The notes: generated by a model not told the origin, from the sequence alone. A stretch of DNA of 64,000 nucleotides from Micromonospora sp. HK10 (GCF_000982955.1 NZ_KQ058829.1:1-64000); one strand, 5' to 3'. Counted from the first letter of the stretch, positions 9,101 to 17,894 are shown. Numbers and translations are program-made.

Positions 9101-9234
9101 CCGGCTGGGGCGTGCTCGGCAGCGCCCAGCTCTCCACTCCCCCGCCGGCCGATCCGGAGGCCCGGGGGGTCACCGCCGACCCGACCGACCTGACCAGCCT
9201 GCGCTGGCGCACCCACCACCCACCGCTGCAGTGA
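6136..9234 (+). CDS. Giant tail-protein-I fusion with FN3 and propeller-like repeats
   Basis: 1032 residues, where tail protein I is usually about 200-250. Residues 20-110 look like a fibronectin III fold (GREIELTWTNPP, then TPLTRYYYTVFCYDG). Residues 115-260 carry the P2 gpI-like wedge part (LGERLYRLLPAVHQREDH, RRFLTAATAPLGLMRSTAEAL, VAPEYLPLLAAFLDW, VGTVPNLRSIVTRYTG). After that come two copies of a beta domain around residues 290-410 and 530-640, then BNR/propeller-type repeats (about 660-850: YARHDGTAWQVRTARFDG, WAVWARQG, FFRSDRGGGADLW). A helical C-terminus follows. It probably joins wedge to an exposed sugar- or receptor-binding head. Overlaps baseplate J by 4 nt. Confidence 0.82.
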   Translation: MSPTTLDRSPTRARAVPRLLGREIELTWTNPPVSAFGGGFLLGVRVVRRERTFPLDPDDGVVVHDETAPVLDRLVDTGLTPLTRYYYTVFCYDGTDFHAGDGARASALATDEHGLGERLYRLLPAVHQREDHPLRPDEVHALDPGVQEALRVLPPQLRGAGQLRRFLTAATAPLGLMRSTAEALRQLHDVDRVAPEYLPLLAAFLDWRTDRTLPVYSQRNEVRAAPHLYRSVGTVPNLRSIVTRYTGWQIQVAEYAQHLTRAHHAPQQNVFALRETGAGWVAAGDAADLLGFAPPNTGAGSATVTGTTSGPFPLRAGMELTVSTDGAGPVTARFARGDAVNLAAATTAEVAAALNRQFVHLTATALPSGRLRLDAHGGTLRVEAPESSLVTLDGAPRGRLSVVPAGSSAFRLFHAVADPLAPVDNRAARRAVAGDAFPRPPVAGDPGRPVDGPAAAPFVPAEPVGQLQVKPYRDGQWGSSTPLFPGGEPAAAALPPAGPGLPARILLTWVDRPGMPDARILFSVGTTTDPAPAVLTGRAGSPFPIPHGSFLLVRDGAGRARAAQFAATDFADPAAPSIGDVAAVLNSRLAGLLTASAAPGGALRLTSVLTGGDAHLEVDLATSTAAAALGFGPDNCRATGDWGDRIDWREPQPLPLVPAGRLADLAACPDDTPGTVRLAYARHDGTAWQVRTARFDGTAWSGDEALTAGPLASREPTLGRDPDGRVWAVWARQGAVGAAGWSLRQRSRPSGGAWGAETALTPPPAPDTAGDREPGLAVRPGLPPLVFFRSDRGGGADLWSVPVGGSAARITAGAPADTWPAPVDVGGTRWLLHRSDRSVGHDTVGGAGGQRTGTLHRYAGSTTVVLGDVDRLRRRRAWDDLVAYTPHRPDGASTARPLREDEIYTRGTLGLYLTQAVSGLLDESMAERLRAVLRRFLPINLRAVVWLAPRADVEYVYPAGADLLDTYRDKHPDIDHLSVGEGRVSVLLPGWGVLGSAQLSTPPPADPEARGVTADPTDLTSLRWRTHHPPLQ

Positions 9235-9247
9235 CAGGGGATCTGAG

Positions 9248-9805
9248 ATGACTTCCGACGACCGCATCGAACGCCCCGCGGCGGGCCTGTACGGCCAGTT
9301 CCGGGACGTCCTGTACGACGCCGACGGCGAACCACGGTGGGACCGCGGCTGGGTGCGCAACACGATCGTGACGGACTTCCGGCGGCTGCTCGCCGGGTTC
9401 GTCCGGGGCACCCCCACCACCGCGGAGTCGGTGCTCGGCCTCGCCGTCGGCGCCGGGCTGCCCGCCTGGGACGCGAGCGGCCCGCCGCAGCCCTCCCCCA
9501 CCCAGGCCGCGCTGGTCGACCCGCACCCGCACCTGGTGCCCCGGGCGCAACTGCAACTGGACTACATCGACCCCGCCACCGGCACCATCTCGGCCACCCC
9601 CACCGGCACCCTCCAGCTCAAGGCGCTGCTCGGGCCCGCCGTGCCGGCCTGGCCGGACGGCAACCACGCCACCAGCACGCTGCGCGAGTTCGGGCTGGTC
9701 GCCCGCCTCGACGGCACCCAGGTACTGCTGAACTACCGCACCCATCCCGCCATCGCCAAGGACCCCGCGAGCACCCTCGAGCGGACCATCTGGCTGGTGT
9801 TCTGA
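9248..9805 (+). CDS. Phage-tail-associated protein of unknown function
   Basis: 185 residues, ATG 13 nt after the fusion protein and preceded by GGGGATCTGAG. It opens with GLYGQFRDVLYD and W-x-RNTIVTDFRRLLAGF, a pattern seen in tail-fibre neighbours of phage-like clusters, and then a beta-rich body ending in LERTIWLVF. I cannot name a family with certainty. Its place between the wedge fusion and a large surface-type protein points to a fibre connector or trimerising base. No signal peptide or membrane segment is seen, as expected for a particle component. Confidence 0.75.
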   Translation: MTSDDRIERPAAGLYGQFRDVLYDADGEPRWDRGWVRNTIVTDFRRLLAGFVRGTPTTAESVLGLAVGAGLPAWDASGPPQPSPTQAALVDPHPHLVPRAQLQLDYIDPATGTISATPTGTLQLKALLGPAVPAWPDGNHATSTLREFGLVARLDGTQVLLNYRTHPAIAKDPASTLERTIWLVF

Positions 9806-9828
9806 CGATCCGCGAAGGAGGCGACCAG

Positions 9829-11742
9829 ATGGCCGTCATCACCGCGAGCACCTTCGATCCGCTGCTCGCACACGTCAACGTCCGGCTCCAGCAGGGTGTC
9901 CCCATCGTGGACGCCGACTGGAACACCCAGGACGACATCCGCAAGTTCGAGCTGCGCGCCTTCCTCAAGTGGTACGTGGGTGACGGCGTGCCGGAGGGCA
10001 ACGACGGGTTCCGGATCGGCACCGGGCCCGCGAACAGCTTCACCATCCGGGCCGGCGTCCAGGGCCCCGGCGGCAGCCTGCCCAACGCCGAGGCCGCGCT
10101 GCGGCAGGTCGGCCGGTTCATCGTGGACGGCCTGGACGTGTTCCTGCGCTCGGACGTGAAGTTCGACCAGCAGCCGCTGCACGAGAGCCAGCCGGGCGCG
10201 GCGGCGCTGGCCGCCCGGCTCGGGGTGCCGGTGGTCGCGAAGCTGGACACCCCGGCCACCGATCACCGGGTGCTGGTGGAGCTGGACGTCTGGGAGCGGC
10301 TGCTCACCCCCGACGAGGACCCGGGGCTGATCCACACCGGGCTCGGGGTGGAGACGTGCGCGCGGACCCGCCGCGAGTGGGTGGTCCGGGCGTACCCGGA
10401 GACGACCCCCGGCCCGCACCTGCCCGGGCACTCGTACGCCACCCTGGCGGTGCTGCAACGCTTCACCGGGCAGGACGTGGTGGCCGACGGGCAGATCATC
10501 GACCGCCGGCAGCGGCGGCTGCTGCTGCCCCCGGCGAACCTGGTCACCGACCTGCTCGGCGTCGACCCGTACGACTACCGGGCCGGGCAGGGCCGCCCGC
10601 CGATCAGCCTGCGGGAGGCGATCAACGCGCTGCTGGCCGGGCAGCTGCCCACCACCACCGACCTGTCGGTGTCGCCCGGTCCCGGCTCGGACACCATCCG
10701 GCGGGCCTTCGTGCTGGACTCGCAGAACGGGCTGGCCGCGTTCTGGATCTCGCCCCGGGTCGGCAGCGTGAACCAGATCTTCGCCACCCGGATCGACCTG
10801 GCCGCCCCGGACGCCGGTTTCGCCCCGGCCGTCGCGGTCACCAGCGGCACCACGCACGTCGAGCCGACCGCGGTGCCGCTGCCCAACGGCGAGTTCCTGG
10901 TGGCGTACCAGAACGGGCTGCTCAGCAGCGCCAGCACCGACGTGGTGTTCAAGCGGGCCACCCTCGCCGGGCTGGCCGCCGCCCCGGAGCAGGCGCTGTC
11001 GGCGACCGCCGGCACCGCCGACGAGACCCCGTTCGGGGTGCTGGCCGGCGACATCGTCACCTTCTTCGTCCGGCAGGCGGCCACCAACACCTGGTTCTTC
11101 CGCCGCTACCGGCACACCGACAGCACCTTCCTCGACGCCACCCCGGTGGCGCTGCCCGCGCCGGCCGCCGCCGGCGTCGCCGGGGGCCTGCATGCCACCG
11201 CCGCCGGGGGCGTCGTCTGGTTCGGGTACGTGACCACCGCCGGCAACACGATGACGCTGGGCCGGCTCACCCCCACCGCGCCGGCCGCGTCGGCGGTGGA
11301 CCACGTCATCCCGGCGCCGCTGGCCGGGACCGACCCGTTCGTGGTCGGCGTCAGCGCGACCGAGGCGATGGTGTTCTACAAGGACACCCAGGTCAAGGTG
11401 GTCAGCGCGCAGAGTGGCAGCTGGCAGACCGGGGCGATCGTGACCGTGCCGGGCAGCGACGCCGACATCCAGCCGGCTGCCGCCCGGGACGCCAACGGCA
11501 CCTGCTTCCTGCTGGCCACCCGGCCGGTCACCGGCGCCGGCAACGAGGTGTTCCTGCGCCGCCGGGATCCCGCCACCGGGGTGTGGGGCTCGGCGCAGCA
11601 GGTGATCTCCAGCCCGTCCAACGACCAGAACCCGCACCCGCTCCTCGTACCCGGCCAGGGGATCTGGGTGCTGTGGCGCAGCGACCGGCCCGGCGCCGGC
11701 AACTTCGACCTGTACGCCAAGCGAATCGTCACCGCCATCTGA
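9829..11742 (+). CDS. DUF6519-like tail protein with C-terminal beta-propeller
   Basis: 637 residues; AAGGAGG lies 8 nt before the ATG. The N-terminus has the VRLQQGVPIVDADWN motif (residues 18-32) typical of the DUF6519-type proteins in contractile-tail clusters, followed by a globular beta domain to about residue 280. Residues 285-637 are repeated strands with FVLDSQNGLAAFWIS, GEFLVAYQNG and the last blade QGIWVLWRSDRPGAGNFDLY, matching a beta-propeller. The same WRSDRPG type of blade occurs in the giant tail-I fusion (FFRSDRGG), so the two proteins share a surface module. It probably displays a binding surface at the baseplate edge; an enzyme role cannot be excluded. Confidence 0.78.
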   Translation: MAVITASTFDPLLAHVNVRLQQGVPIVDADWNTQDDIRKFELRAFLKWYVGDGVPEGNDGFRIGTGPANSFTIRAGVQGPGGSLPNAEAALRQVGRFIVDGLDVFLRSDVKFDQQPLHESQPGAAALAARLGVPVVAKLDTPATDHRVLVELDVWERLLTPDEDPGLIHTGLGVETCARTRREWVVRAYPETTPGPHLPGHSYATLAVLQRFTGQDVVADGQIIDRRQRRLLLPPANLVTDLLGVDPYDYRAGQGRPPISLREAINALLAGQLPTTTDLSVSPGPGSDTIRRAFVLDSQNGLAAFWISPRVGSVNQIFATRIDLAAPDAGFAPAVAVTSGTTHVEPTAVPLPNGEFLVAYQNGLLSSASTDVVFKRATLAGLAAAPEQALSATAGTADETPFGVLAGDIVTFFVRQAATNTWFFRRYRHTDSTFLDATPVALPAPAAAGVAGGLHATAAGGVVWFGYVTTAGNTMTLGRLTPTAPAASAVDHVIPAPLAGTDPFVVGVSATEAMVFYKDTQVKVVSAQSGSWQTGAIVTVPGSDADIQPAAARDANGTCFLLATRPVTGAGNEVFLRRRDPATGVWGSAQQVISSPSNDQNPHPLLVPGQGIWVLWRSDRPGAGNFDLYAKRIVTAI

Positions 11743-11762
11743 CGCACCGGAAAAGAGGCAGC

Positions 11763-14426
11763 ATGCCCGCCATCTCACCGAACACCCCTGCCGCGTCGAG
11801 CTACACCGTCTCGAACTCCAGGGCGTTCGTGACCAACTCCCAGCTCGACTTCAACAACGTCCCGCGCACGTTCACGGTGTCCTACCCGGACCCTGCCCCG
11901 GCGGGGCTGACCCTCACCCTGGTCCGCATCACCGCGCCCGGCGGCTCGGTGGACCTGGACGCGCTGGCCACCGCCGGCACCGTGGACAGCGCGAGCATCG
12001 CAGGGCGCGACGTCAGCGCCACCCGCAGCAGCGGCGGCGGCGTCACGCAGCTCACCTGCAACATCCAGGACCCGTCGGAGTCCGGTGTCCTGGACGAGCA
12101 CTACGAGGTACGGGCCGCCGCGACCGCCGCCGTCACCTGGGGGTACGCGGTCGACAACGCGTTCAACTCCAACGTCATCCGGCTGGTCTGCGACCCGGTG
12201 GCCGCCTACAACGGCCTGCCGTCGAAGCTGCTGGAGAAGCAGCTGCTCACGGTGACGGCGCAGGGGGCGGCCGGTCCCGCGCTGACCCCGACGGTGGTCC
12301 GCAACACCAACCCGGCCAACGGTCTGGTGCTGCCGGCCCCGGTGCCGACGTACCAGTTCGGCCACCTGGGCGCGATCGCGATCCAGGGGCTGCCGTCGCC
12401 GGTCGGCACCAGCCAGACGTACCAGCTCACCGACGCGTTCCTCAACCCGGTGCCGCTGCCCGGCGTGTACGCGCCGACCCCGGTGACGTTCACCGTCGAC
12501 GTGGTCTACCCGGGCATCGGCGGCCCGGCTTTCCTCACCGGCCACGGCACCGGCACCACCTCGATCACACCCCGGCCGCAGCGGGTCCAGCTGATCCTCG
12601 ACCGCTCCGGCAGCATGGGCGCCGAGCACCGCTGGGACAACGCGAAGACCGCCGCCCGGATCTTCGTCAACTTCTTCGGTGAGTTCCGCGACGGCGTCAA
12701 CGCCGACGACCGGATCGGGGTGACCGTCTTCGAGGACAACAACTGCTCGTTCCGCAACTCCGGCCCGGCCGGGCCGCCGTTCATCACCGACGTGGTGCCG
12801 TTGGGCACCCCGGCCGCGGTGGCGGCCGCCGACCTCAGCGGGCCGGTCTTCGGCTCCCCCGGCGGCTGCACCCCGATCGGCGACGGTCTCTTTTTCGGGC
12901 TCAAGAAGCTGGAGGCGGCGGGCTTCCCGACCGATGTCCGCTACACGGTGGTGCTGCTCACCGACGGCGACGAGAACGCCGGCACCATCAAGATCGGACC
13001 CGGCGCGGAGCCGGGCAACCCGAAGACCTGGGCGCAGGCCAAGCTCGACCCGGACATCGACCAGATCACCGGCCCGAGCACCGACCTGAACCTGTTCACC
13101 ATCGGGCTGGGCTCGGCGCCGAACTTCACCGTGCTGAACAACCTGGCCGCCGCCGGGCACTTCGCGGCCGCCTTCACCGTCGGCACGCTGATCGACCAGT
13201 TCGCCACGATGTTCTCCCTGTCGCAGGAGGCCAACAAGCTGCTGACCCGCTTCACCCGGGTGGTCGGCGACCCGGTGCCGCCGGCCCCGCTGACCGAGGT
13301 CTTCTTCGACACCAGCAACGCGCAGAAGTTCGGCGTCGCGATCCTCAAGACCCTCGACCCGCCCACCCCGGCCGACGTGATCGACACCGTGGAGATCGCC
13401 CGCTGGGACGGCACCACGTTCGTGGTCGAGAAGATCGTCCCGGCGGACTTCGAGGGGCACTTCTACCTCGGCGTACCCGATGCGAGCGCCTTCAACGACG
13501 GCACCGCGACCTGGCGGGTGCGGCGCTTCCACGGCGCGGCGGTCAAGCCGATCGCCCTGGAGGACGTCTTCGCCTTCGAGGACCTGCACGTGAAGTCGTC
13601 CCTGGCGCTGGACCACAAGGACTACCTGACCGGTGACGAGATGCAGCTGGCGGTGGAGATCCGCAAGGACTTCGCGCCGGTGCGCGGGGCCACCGTCCGG
13701 GCCGTGCTCGACGCGCCCGCCGAGGGGATCGGCTCGCTGCTGGCCGGCCTCAACCGGGACGACATCGTCCGCCAGCAACGCCGCAAGGGCGACGGCAAGG
13801 ACCGTCCGCGCGGCCGGGGCGCGCTGATCGACGCGGTCCTGGAGAAGTACGGCTGGGACGGGCTGCCGCGCTGCAACCCGGACCCCGGCGGCCTCTTCGT
13901 CGACGGCACCGACCTGCTGCACGACGTCGACGGCGACGGCATCTACACCAACACCTTCGCCAAGGTGCACGTCGAGGGCGTCTACAACTGGACGCTCTTC
14001 GTCAACGGCGTGGACGACGACGGCAACCCGTTCAGCCACCGGCTGGACCGGTCCACGCTGGCGGCGATCAGCGTGAGCCGCAAGGCCACCGTCATCCGGC
14101 GGGAGACACTGAAGATCGCCGAACCGTCGCTGACCGCGGTGAAGGTGACGATCACCCCGCAGGACGACTTCCAGGAGCTGCTCGGCCCGGGCTTCGACGA
14201 CACGGTCGTCTGGGCGATCAGCGGCGAGGGGGCGGTGTTCGCGCACGTGCGCGACCGGCAGCCGCCGCCGGTCAACACCGACGGCACGTACACCCGCACG
14301 GTGGTCTTCAAGCGCGGCACCAAGCCGACGCTGCGGGTCTCGGTCAACGGCGTGGTCCTGCCGACGATCTCCCTGGCCCCCGGCAAGTCGGCCGGCGACC
14401 GGCGGGAGCCGCGCACCAGCGCGTGA
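11763..14426 (+). CDS. von Willebrand A domain protein closing the eCIS operon
   Basis: 887 residues, start after AAAAGAGG. Residues 1-270 are beta-sandwich-like. A vWA domain begins near residue 272 with a complete MIDAS start D280-R-S282-G-S284 (DRSGSMG) and a later LLTDGDEN strand (T400, D401), and runs to about residue 480. Residues 480-887 contain further Ig-like parts (HVKSSLALDHKDYLTGDEMQL, SLTAVKVTITPQDDF). vWA domains bind protein ligands through a metal ion, so this may be a target-binding fibre, a sheath or cell-surface anchor, or cargo. There is no signal peptide, which fits export by, or attachment to, the injection particle. It is the last gene of the operon. Confidence 0.85.
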   Translation: MPAISPNTPAASSYTVSNSRAFVTNSQLDFNNVPRTFTVSYPDPAPAGLTLTLVRITAPGGSVDLDALATAGTVDSASIAGRDVSATRSSGGGVTQLTCNIQDPSESGVLDEHYEVRAAATAAVTWGYAVDNAFNSNVIRLVCDPVAAYNGLPSKLLEKQLLTVTAQGAAGPALTPTVVRNTNPANGLVLPAPVPTYQFGHLGAIAIQGLPSPVGTSQTYQLTDAFLNPVPLPGVYAPTPVTFTVDVVYPGIGGPAFLTGHGTGTTSITPRPQRVQLILDRSGSMGAEHRWDNAKTAARIFVNFFGEFRDGVNADDRIGVTVFEDNNCSFRNSGPAGPPFITDVVPLGTPAAVAAADLSGPVFGSPGGCTPIGDGLFFGLKKLEAAGFPTDVRYTVVLLTDGDENAGTIKIGPGAEPGNPKTWAQAKLDPDIDQITGPSTDLNLFTIGLGSAPNFTVLNNLAAAGHFAAAFTVGTLIDQFATMFSLSQEANKLLTRFTRVVGDPVPPAPLTEVFFDTSNAQKFGVAILKTLDPPTPADVIDTVEIARWDGTTFVVEKIVPADFEGHFYLGVPDASAFNDGTATWRVRRFHGAAVKPIALEDVFAFEDLHVKSSLALDHKDYLTGDEMQLAVEIRKDFAPVRGATVRAVLDAPAEGIGSLLAGLNRDDIVRQQRRKGDGKDRPRGRGALIDAVLEKYGWDGLPRCNPDPGGLFVDGTDLLHDVDGDGIYTNTFAKVHVEGVYNWTLFVNGVDDDGNPFSHRLDRSTLAAISVSRKATVIRRETLKIAEPSLTAVKVTITPQDDFQELLGPGFDDTVVWAISGEGAVFAHVRDRQPPPVNTDGTYTRTVVFKRGTKPTLRVSVNGVVLPTISLAPGKSAGDRREPRTSA

Positions 14427-14433
14427 TCCGATC

Positions 14434-14468
14434 GGCACCGGGGTGGCAGCCGCCGCCACCCCGGTGCC
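14434..14468. terminator. Hairpin terminator between eCIS and GH operons
   Basis: A perfect 14-bp stem (GGCACCGGGGTGGC with its complement) and a 7-nt loop start 8 nt after the vWA stop codon. The converging GH39 gene ends at 14537, so this stem can act on both strands. Confidence 0.8.
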
Positions 14469-14536
14469 TGCCGGACAGCGCAGGCGTCCGTCGACGGCAG
14501 CGTTCCCGCCGTCGCCGGCGGCTGCTGGTCATGGCC

Positions 14537-16213
14537 TCATCCTGCCTGGCTCGTCGCTCCCCGATCCGGGCGCCGGCCGCCGGGGAGCGTCGGCGCGACC
14601 GAGGCGACCGCCCAGGCGGGCAGCGTGAGGTCGATGTCCAGGACGCCGTCGTCGTCGACGGTCAGCGTGCTGCGGTGGAGGCCGTCGGCGACGCGGCGCA
14701 GCTCGGCGGTCTGTTCCCGCGTGATGTTGAGCGGAGCGCCCATCTGGTACCAGGCCTCGGCGACGTTCCCGTGCTCCCAGTCGAGGATCTCCACGGTGAG
14801 CTCGGTGCCCGGGCGCAGCCCCTCGACCCGGTGCCGGACGCGGCGCTCCGGGCCCATCTCGGCGAGGGCCCGCGTCTCGGCGTAGCCGTTGCGGGACGCG
14901 AGCCCCGTCGTGCCCATCTCGGCAGGGTAGTTGTAGAAGATGGCCGCCACGTCACCCGTCGCGGACGAGCGGGTGATAGCGCCGTCGGGCAGCTCGGCCA
15001 GGAGGCGGTCACCGAGGCGATTGAGCATGGCCATCGCGTGGAACGTCGGCTTGTGCAGGCCGTTCTCGTTGACGAACCCGAAGCCTCCGTGAAAGGGGCC
15101 GATGCCGCCGCCGCCCTCCTCGAACACGTCCGTGAAGGTCCAGTAGGAGATCGAGTCCGCCAGCGGCGCGCCCTTGAGGAACGCCCGGACGATGTACGCG
15201 GCGGCGAAGAGCGTGTCGTGGATCGCGTCGCGGCTCGACGGCGAGGTCGACCACTCGGTGATGTGCACCTCGGCGTCCGGGTACGGGCTGTTCTCGATGA
15301 TCGTGCGCAGGACCTGCAGGTCGACGTACGTGGCGTCCCTCTGGCGGGTGATCGCGTTGACGTTGCCCAGGGAGTCCGCCGCATAGTCGGTCGGGTACAG
15401 GTGGGTGGAGACGAAGTCGACCGGCAGCCCGCGCTGCGCGCAGTACTCGATCAGCTCGTGGATCCACACCGGCTGCCAGTCGAGCTCGTCGGGGTCGGTG
15501 GCCACCGCGGTCTCGGCCTCGAGCGACGGGTCGTGGGTCTCTCCGGCGTAGCGGGCGTCGGGGACGAACACGCTCGTCGCGGGGCCGCCGACCCGCAGCC
15601 GGGGGTCGATGGCTTTGATCGCGCGCGCCGTGGCCTCGTACAGCTCGAAGTACTCGGTGCGGGTCCCGGTCCAGAAGTTCGGCACGAGGTTCGGCTCGTT
15701 CCACACCTCGAACGGCCACTGCCGCACCTCGTCGATGCCGTACCGCTCGATCCAGTGCCGCACGGTGGCGTCGACCAGCGCGACCCAGCGGCTCATCTCC
15801 TTCGGCGGGCTGCAGTGCGCCTTCCACCAGAACAGCGTCTCGGTCTGGGTGGCAAGCTGGCGCGGCATGAACCCGAGCTCCACGAACGGGCGGGCGCCGG
15901 CGTCGAGGATCGCGTCGAACACCTTGTCGACATACGCGAACGTGTAGACCGGCTCGGGCAGCGGCTGGTTCGGGCCGAAGCCGCCGCCGTTGTCCGTCCG
16001 GTAGACGAACATGTCGTCATGGAACAGGCCGTGGAAGCGCACGTGCCGGGCGCCCAGCACCTGGACGGCCTCGCGGAAGTGCGCCTGCCAGTCCGCCCGC
16101 AACGCCTCGTTCGCGCGGCCAGCACCGACGCACTCGTTCCACACGTGGTGCAGCGGTACCTCGGCGGGCGCCTGCCCGTCGATCAGCAGGGCTGACGTCG
16201 CCTGCTCAGTCAT
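14537..16213 (-). CDS. GH39 family beta-xylosidase
   Basis: 558 residues, no signal peptide, so it acts inside the cell on imported oligosaccharides. The clan-A TIM barrel carries the acid/base in WNEPN (E173) and the likely nucleophile in ITEWS (E320); RFHGLFHDDMFVY near residues 59-71 and FVSTHLYPTDYA are typical of GH39. A C-terminal beta-sandwich follows from about residue 440. Expected reaction: release of xylose from the non-reducing end of xylo-oligosaccharides; some GH39 members act on arabinosides or uronides. It starts 3 nt inside the end of the GH43 gene, after AAGGAG, and is last in the minus-strand GH operon. Confidence 0.9.
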   Translation of the reverse strand: MTEQATSALLIDGQAPAEVPLHHVWNECVGAGRANEALRADWQAHFREAVQVLGARHVRFHGLFHDDMFVYRTDNGGGFGPNQPLPEPVYTFAYVDKVFDAILDAGARPFVELGFMPRQLATQTETLFWWKAHCSPPKEMSRWVALVDATVRHWIERYGIDEVRQWPFEVWNEPNLVPNFWTGTRTEYFELYEATARAIKAIDPRLRVGGPATSVFVPDARYAGETHDPSLEAETAVATDPDELDWQPVWIHELIEYCAQRGLPVDFVSTHLYPTDYAADSLGNVNAITRQRDATYVDLQVLRTIIENSPYPDAEVHITEWSTSPSSRDAIHDTLFAAAYIVRAFLKGAPLADSISYWTFTDVFEEGGGGIGPFHGGFGFVNENGLHKPTFHAMAMLNRLGDRLLAELPDGAITRSSATGDVAAIFYNYPAEMGTTGLASRNGYAETRALAEMGPERRVRHRVEGLRPGTELTVEILDWEHGNVAEAWYQMGAPLNITREQTAELRRVADGLHRSTLTVDDDGVLDIDLTLPAWAVASVAPTLPGGRRPDRGATSQAG

Positions 16214-17894
16214 GGACAGCTCCTTCTCTCGGTCGGCGAGTAGGGTTTGCCAGCCCGGTGGTGGCGCTGACCCGGAACCAGTCCACGTCGACGTATCCCC
16301 CGAGCTCGGCGGTGGCGTAGTTGAAGAGGGCGAACCGGTACCCGGTGAAGTGCGCGAGGTCGTACCGCATCCGTATGGTGTCGCCCAGCCACGTCCAGTT
16401 GCTGCCGTCGTACGAGTACGCGAACGACGCCGTATCGACGGCGTCCCGGAAGTCGACGTCCGCGCGCAGGTAGACGACGTCCGCCCGCAGCGGCACCGGT
16501 GCGCTGGTGAAGGCGATGACGCCGTCGCCGCCTGCCCGGCCCATCACCAGGCTCCTGGTCCCCGCCTCCATCGTCACCGCGATGTATCCGTACTTGCGCT
16601 GGTAGGCGGAGATGCCTGCGACGTCCCCGTTCTTCATGTGCGAGACGTCCAGCGAGATGGCGCCGGAGCTGGTGGGTCCGAGCGTGCGTTGGGTGAGCGT
16701 GTTGCGCGCATCGAGGATATTCGAGGCGACGCTGCCCGTGGTCAGCCGCAGGTGTCCGGGCCGCTCGGTGAGCGACCAGAACCGGTTGTCCGGGTTGTGG
16801 TTCCACTGCCAGTGGAGCCCCAGGTTCGACCCGTTCCATGCGTTCTCGGCGGACGCTGCCAGGAGGTCCGCGTTGGCCGTGTTCCAGTGGCCCGCACGCT
16901 CAACGAGGTTGTCGAAGTCGTCCGAGGCGACGACGGCGGCGCCGTCACCGGCCGTCCGCGCGGCCGCCGCGGGCGCTTCCGGATGGAGATCGAACACCGG
17001 CCACCCGTCGTCATCCCAGGTCACGCCGACGAGCTGAGGCGAACGACCCAGCGGGCCCTCGTCCTGGAACAGCATGGCGTACCACTGCCCGTCGGGCGTC
17101 TGGACGACGCCACCCTGGGCCACGCCGGTTCCGGGTCGGCCCCCGACCGTCACGCCCTGGCTGAGCACGACGCGGCCCTCCCACACGCCGCCCGCCGACT
17201 GCGGCGTCAGTGACGTCGACCGCCACAGCACCTCCTGGCGGATGCCACCCGACGGCCACTCGATCATGAAGACGTAGTAGTAGTCCCCGATCTTGTACGC
17301 GTGAGCGCCCTCGGCATTCAGCCCGCTGGTCTGGTCGACGTTGGCGTCCTCGACGAGCCGCGTCGCCGGGCCGTCCCACGCAAAGGTCCCGTCCTCGTGT
17401 CGCCGCAGCCTGCGCAGGTCGATCGACCCGCCACCGTAGACAAGCCAGACGTCGTCGCCGTCGAACAGCAGCGACTGATCGTGGGCGTACCCGTCGAGCA
17501 CCGACCTGGTCCACGGCCCGCGCTCGATATCGGGAGTCGAGTAGAGGTACGTCCGCCGCGTGGTGAGGCTGCCGACCGACACGTAGTAGGTCCCGTCATG
17601 GAACCTGATGCTCGCTGCCCAGCTGCCCTGGCCGTACGCGTCCTGGCCGTTGCGCAGCGCCAGCGCGTCCGTGTCGTCGAGGATCGCCGCGGTATACCCG
17701 GCGATGGACCAGTGCACCAGGTCGCTCGAGCGCATGATCGGGACGCTCGGCGCGAAGTACATAGTCGTGCTGACCATGTAGTAGTACCGGCCGTCGAAGA
17801 CGACGTCCGGGTCGGGCACGTCCGCGAAGATGACCGGGTTGGTGAAGTCCACCCCCGCCCCGCCGTCGCGGATGTTCAGGTCCGGTCGGTCCAT
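16206..17894 (-). CDS. GH43 glycosidase (xylosidase/arabinofuranosidase type)
   Basis: 562 residues. The five-blade propeller shows base D28 in VPDPDVVFDGRYYYM, the pKa-setting D139 in YAHDQSLLFDGDDVWLVYG and acid E195 in NAEGAHAYKIGDYYYVFM. A C-terminal beta-sandwich from about residue 350 (DDFDN, LGLHWQWNHNPDN, FALFNY near the end) is the accessory module of long GH43 members, which completes the active site. No signal peptide, so intracellular. Expected to cut xylosides and/or arabinofuranosides from imported oligosaccharides. The ATG shares one base with the GH51 stop. The frame is open further upstream, but that part is the shadow of GH51. Confidence 0.9.
   Translation of the reverse strand: MDRPDLNIRDGGAGVDFTNPVIFADVPDPDVVFDGRYYYMVSTTMYFAPSVPIMRSSDLVHWSIAGYTAAILDDTDALALRNGQDAYGQGSWAASIRFHDGTYYVSVGSLTTRRTYLYSTPDIERGPWTRSVLDGYAHDQSLLFDGDDVWLVYGGGSIDLRRLRRHEDGTFAWDGPATRLVEDANVDQTSGLNAEGAHAYKIGDYYYVFMIEWPSGGIRQEVLWRSTSLTPQSAGGVWEGRVVLSQGVTVGGRPGTGVAQGGVVQTPDGQWYAMLFQDEGPLGRSPQLVGVTWDDDGWPVFDLHPEAPAAAARTAGDGAAVVASDDFDNLVERAGHWNTANADLLAASAENAWNGSNLGLHWQWNHNPDNRFWSLTERPGHLRLTTGSVASNILDARNTLTQRTLGPTSSGAISLDVSHMKNGDVAGISAYQRKYGYIAVTMEAGTRSLVMGRAGGDGVIAFTSAPVPLRADVVYLRADVDFRDAVDTASFAYSYDGSNWTWLGDTIRMRYDLAHFTGYRFALFNYATAELGGYVDVDWFRVSATTGLANPTRRPREGAVHD

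Noticed and set aside
6952..9501. 849-codon minus-strand frame opposite the tail-I fusion
   Set aside because: Gly/Arg/Val-rich composition with no domain; the plus strand encodes recognised FN3, wedge and propeller parts.
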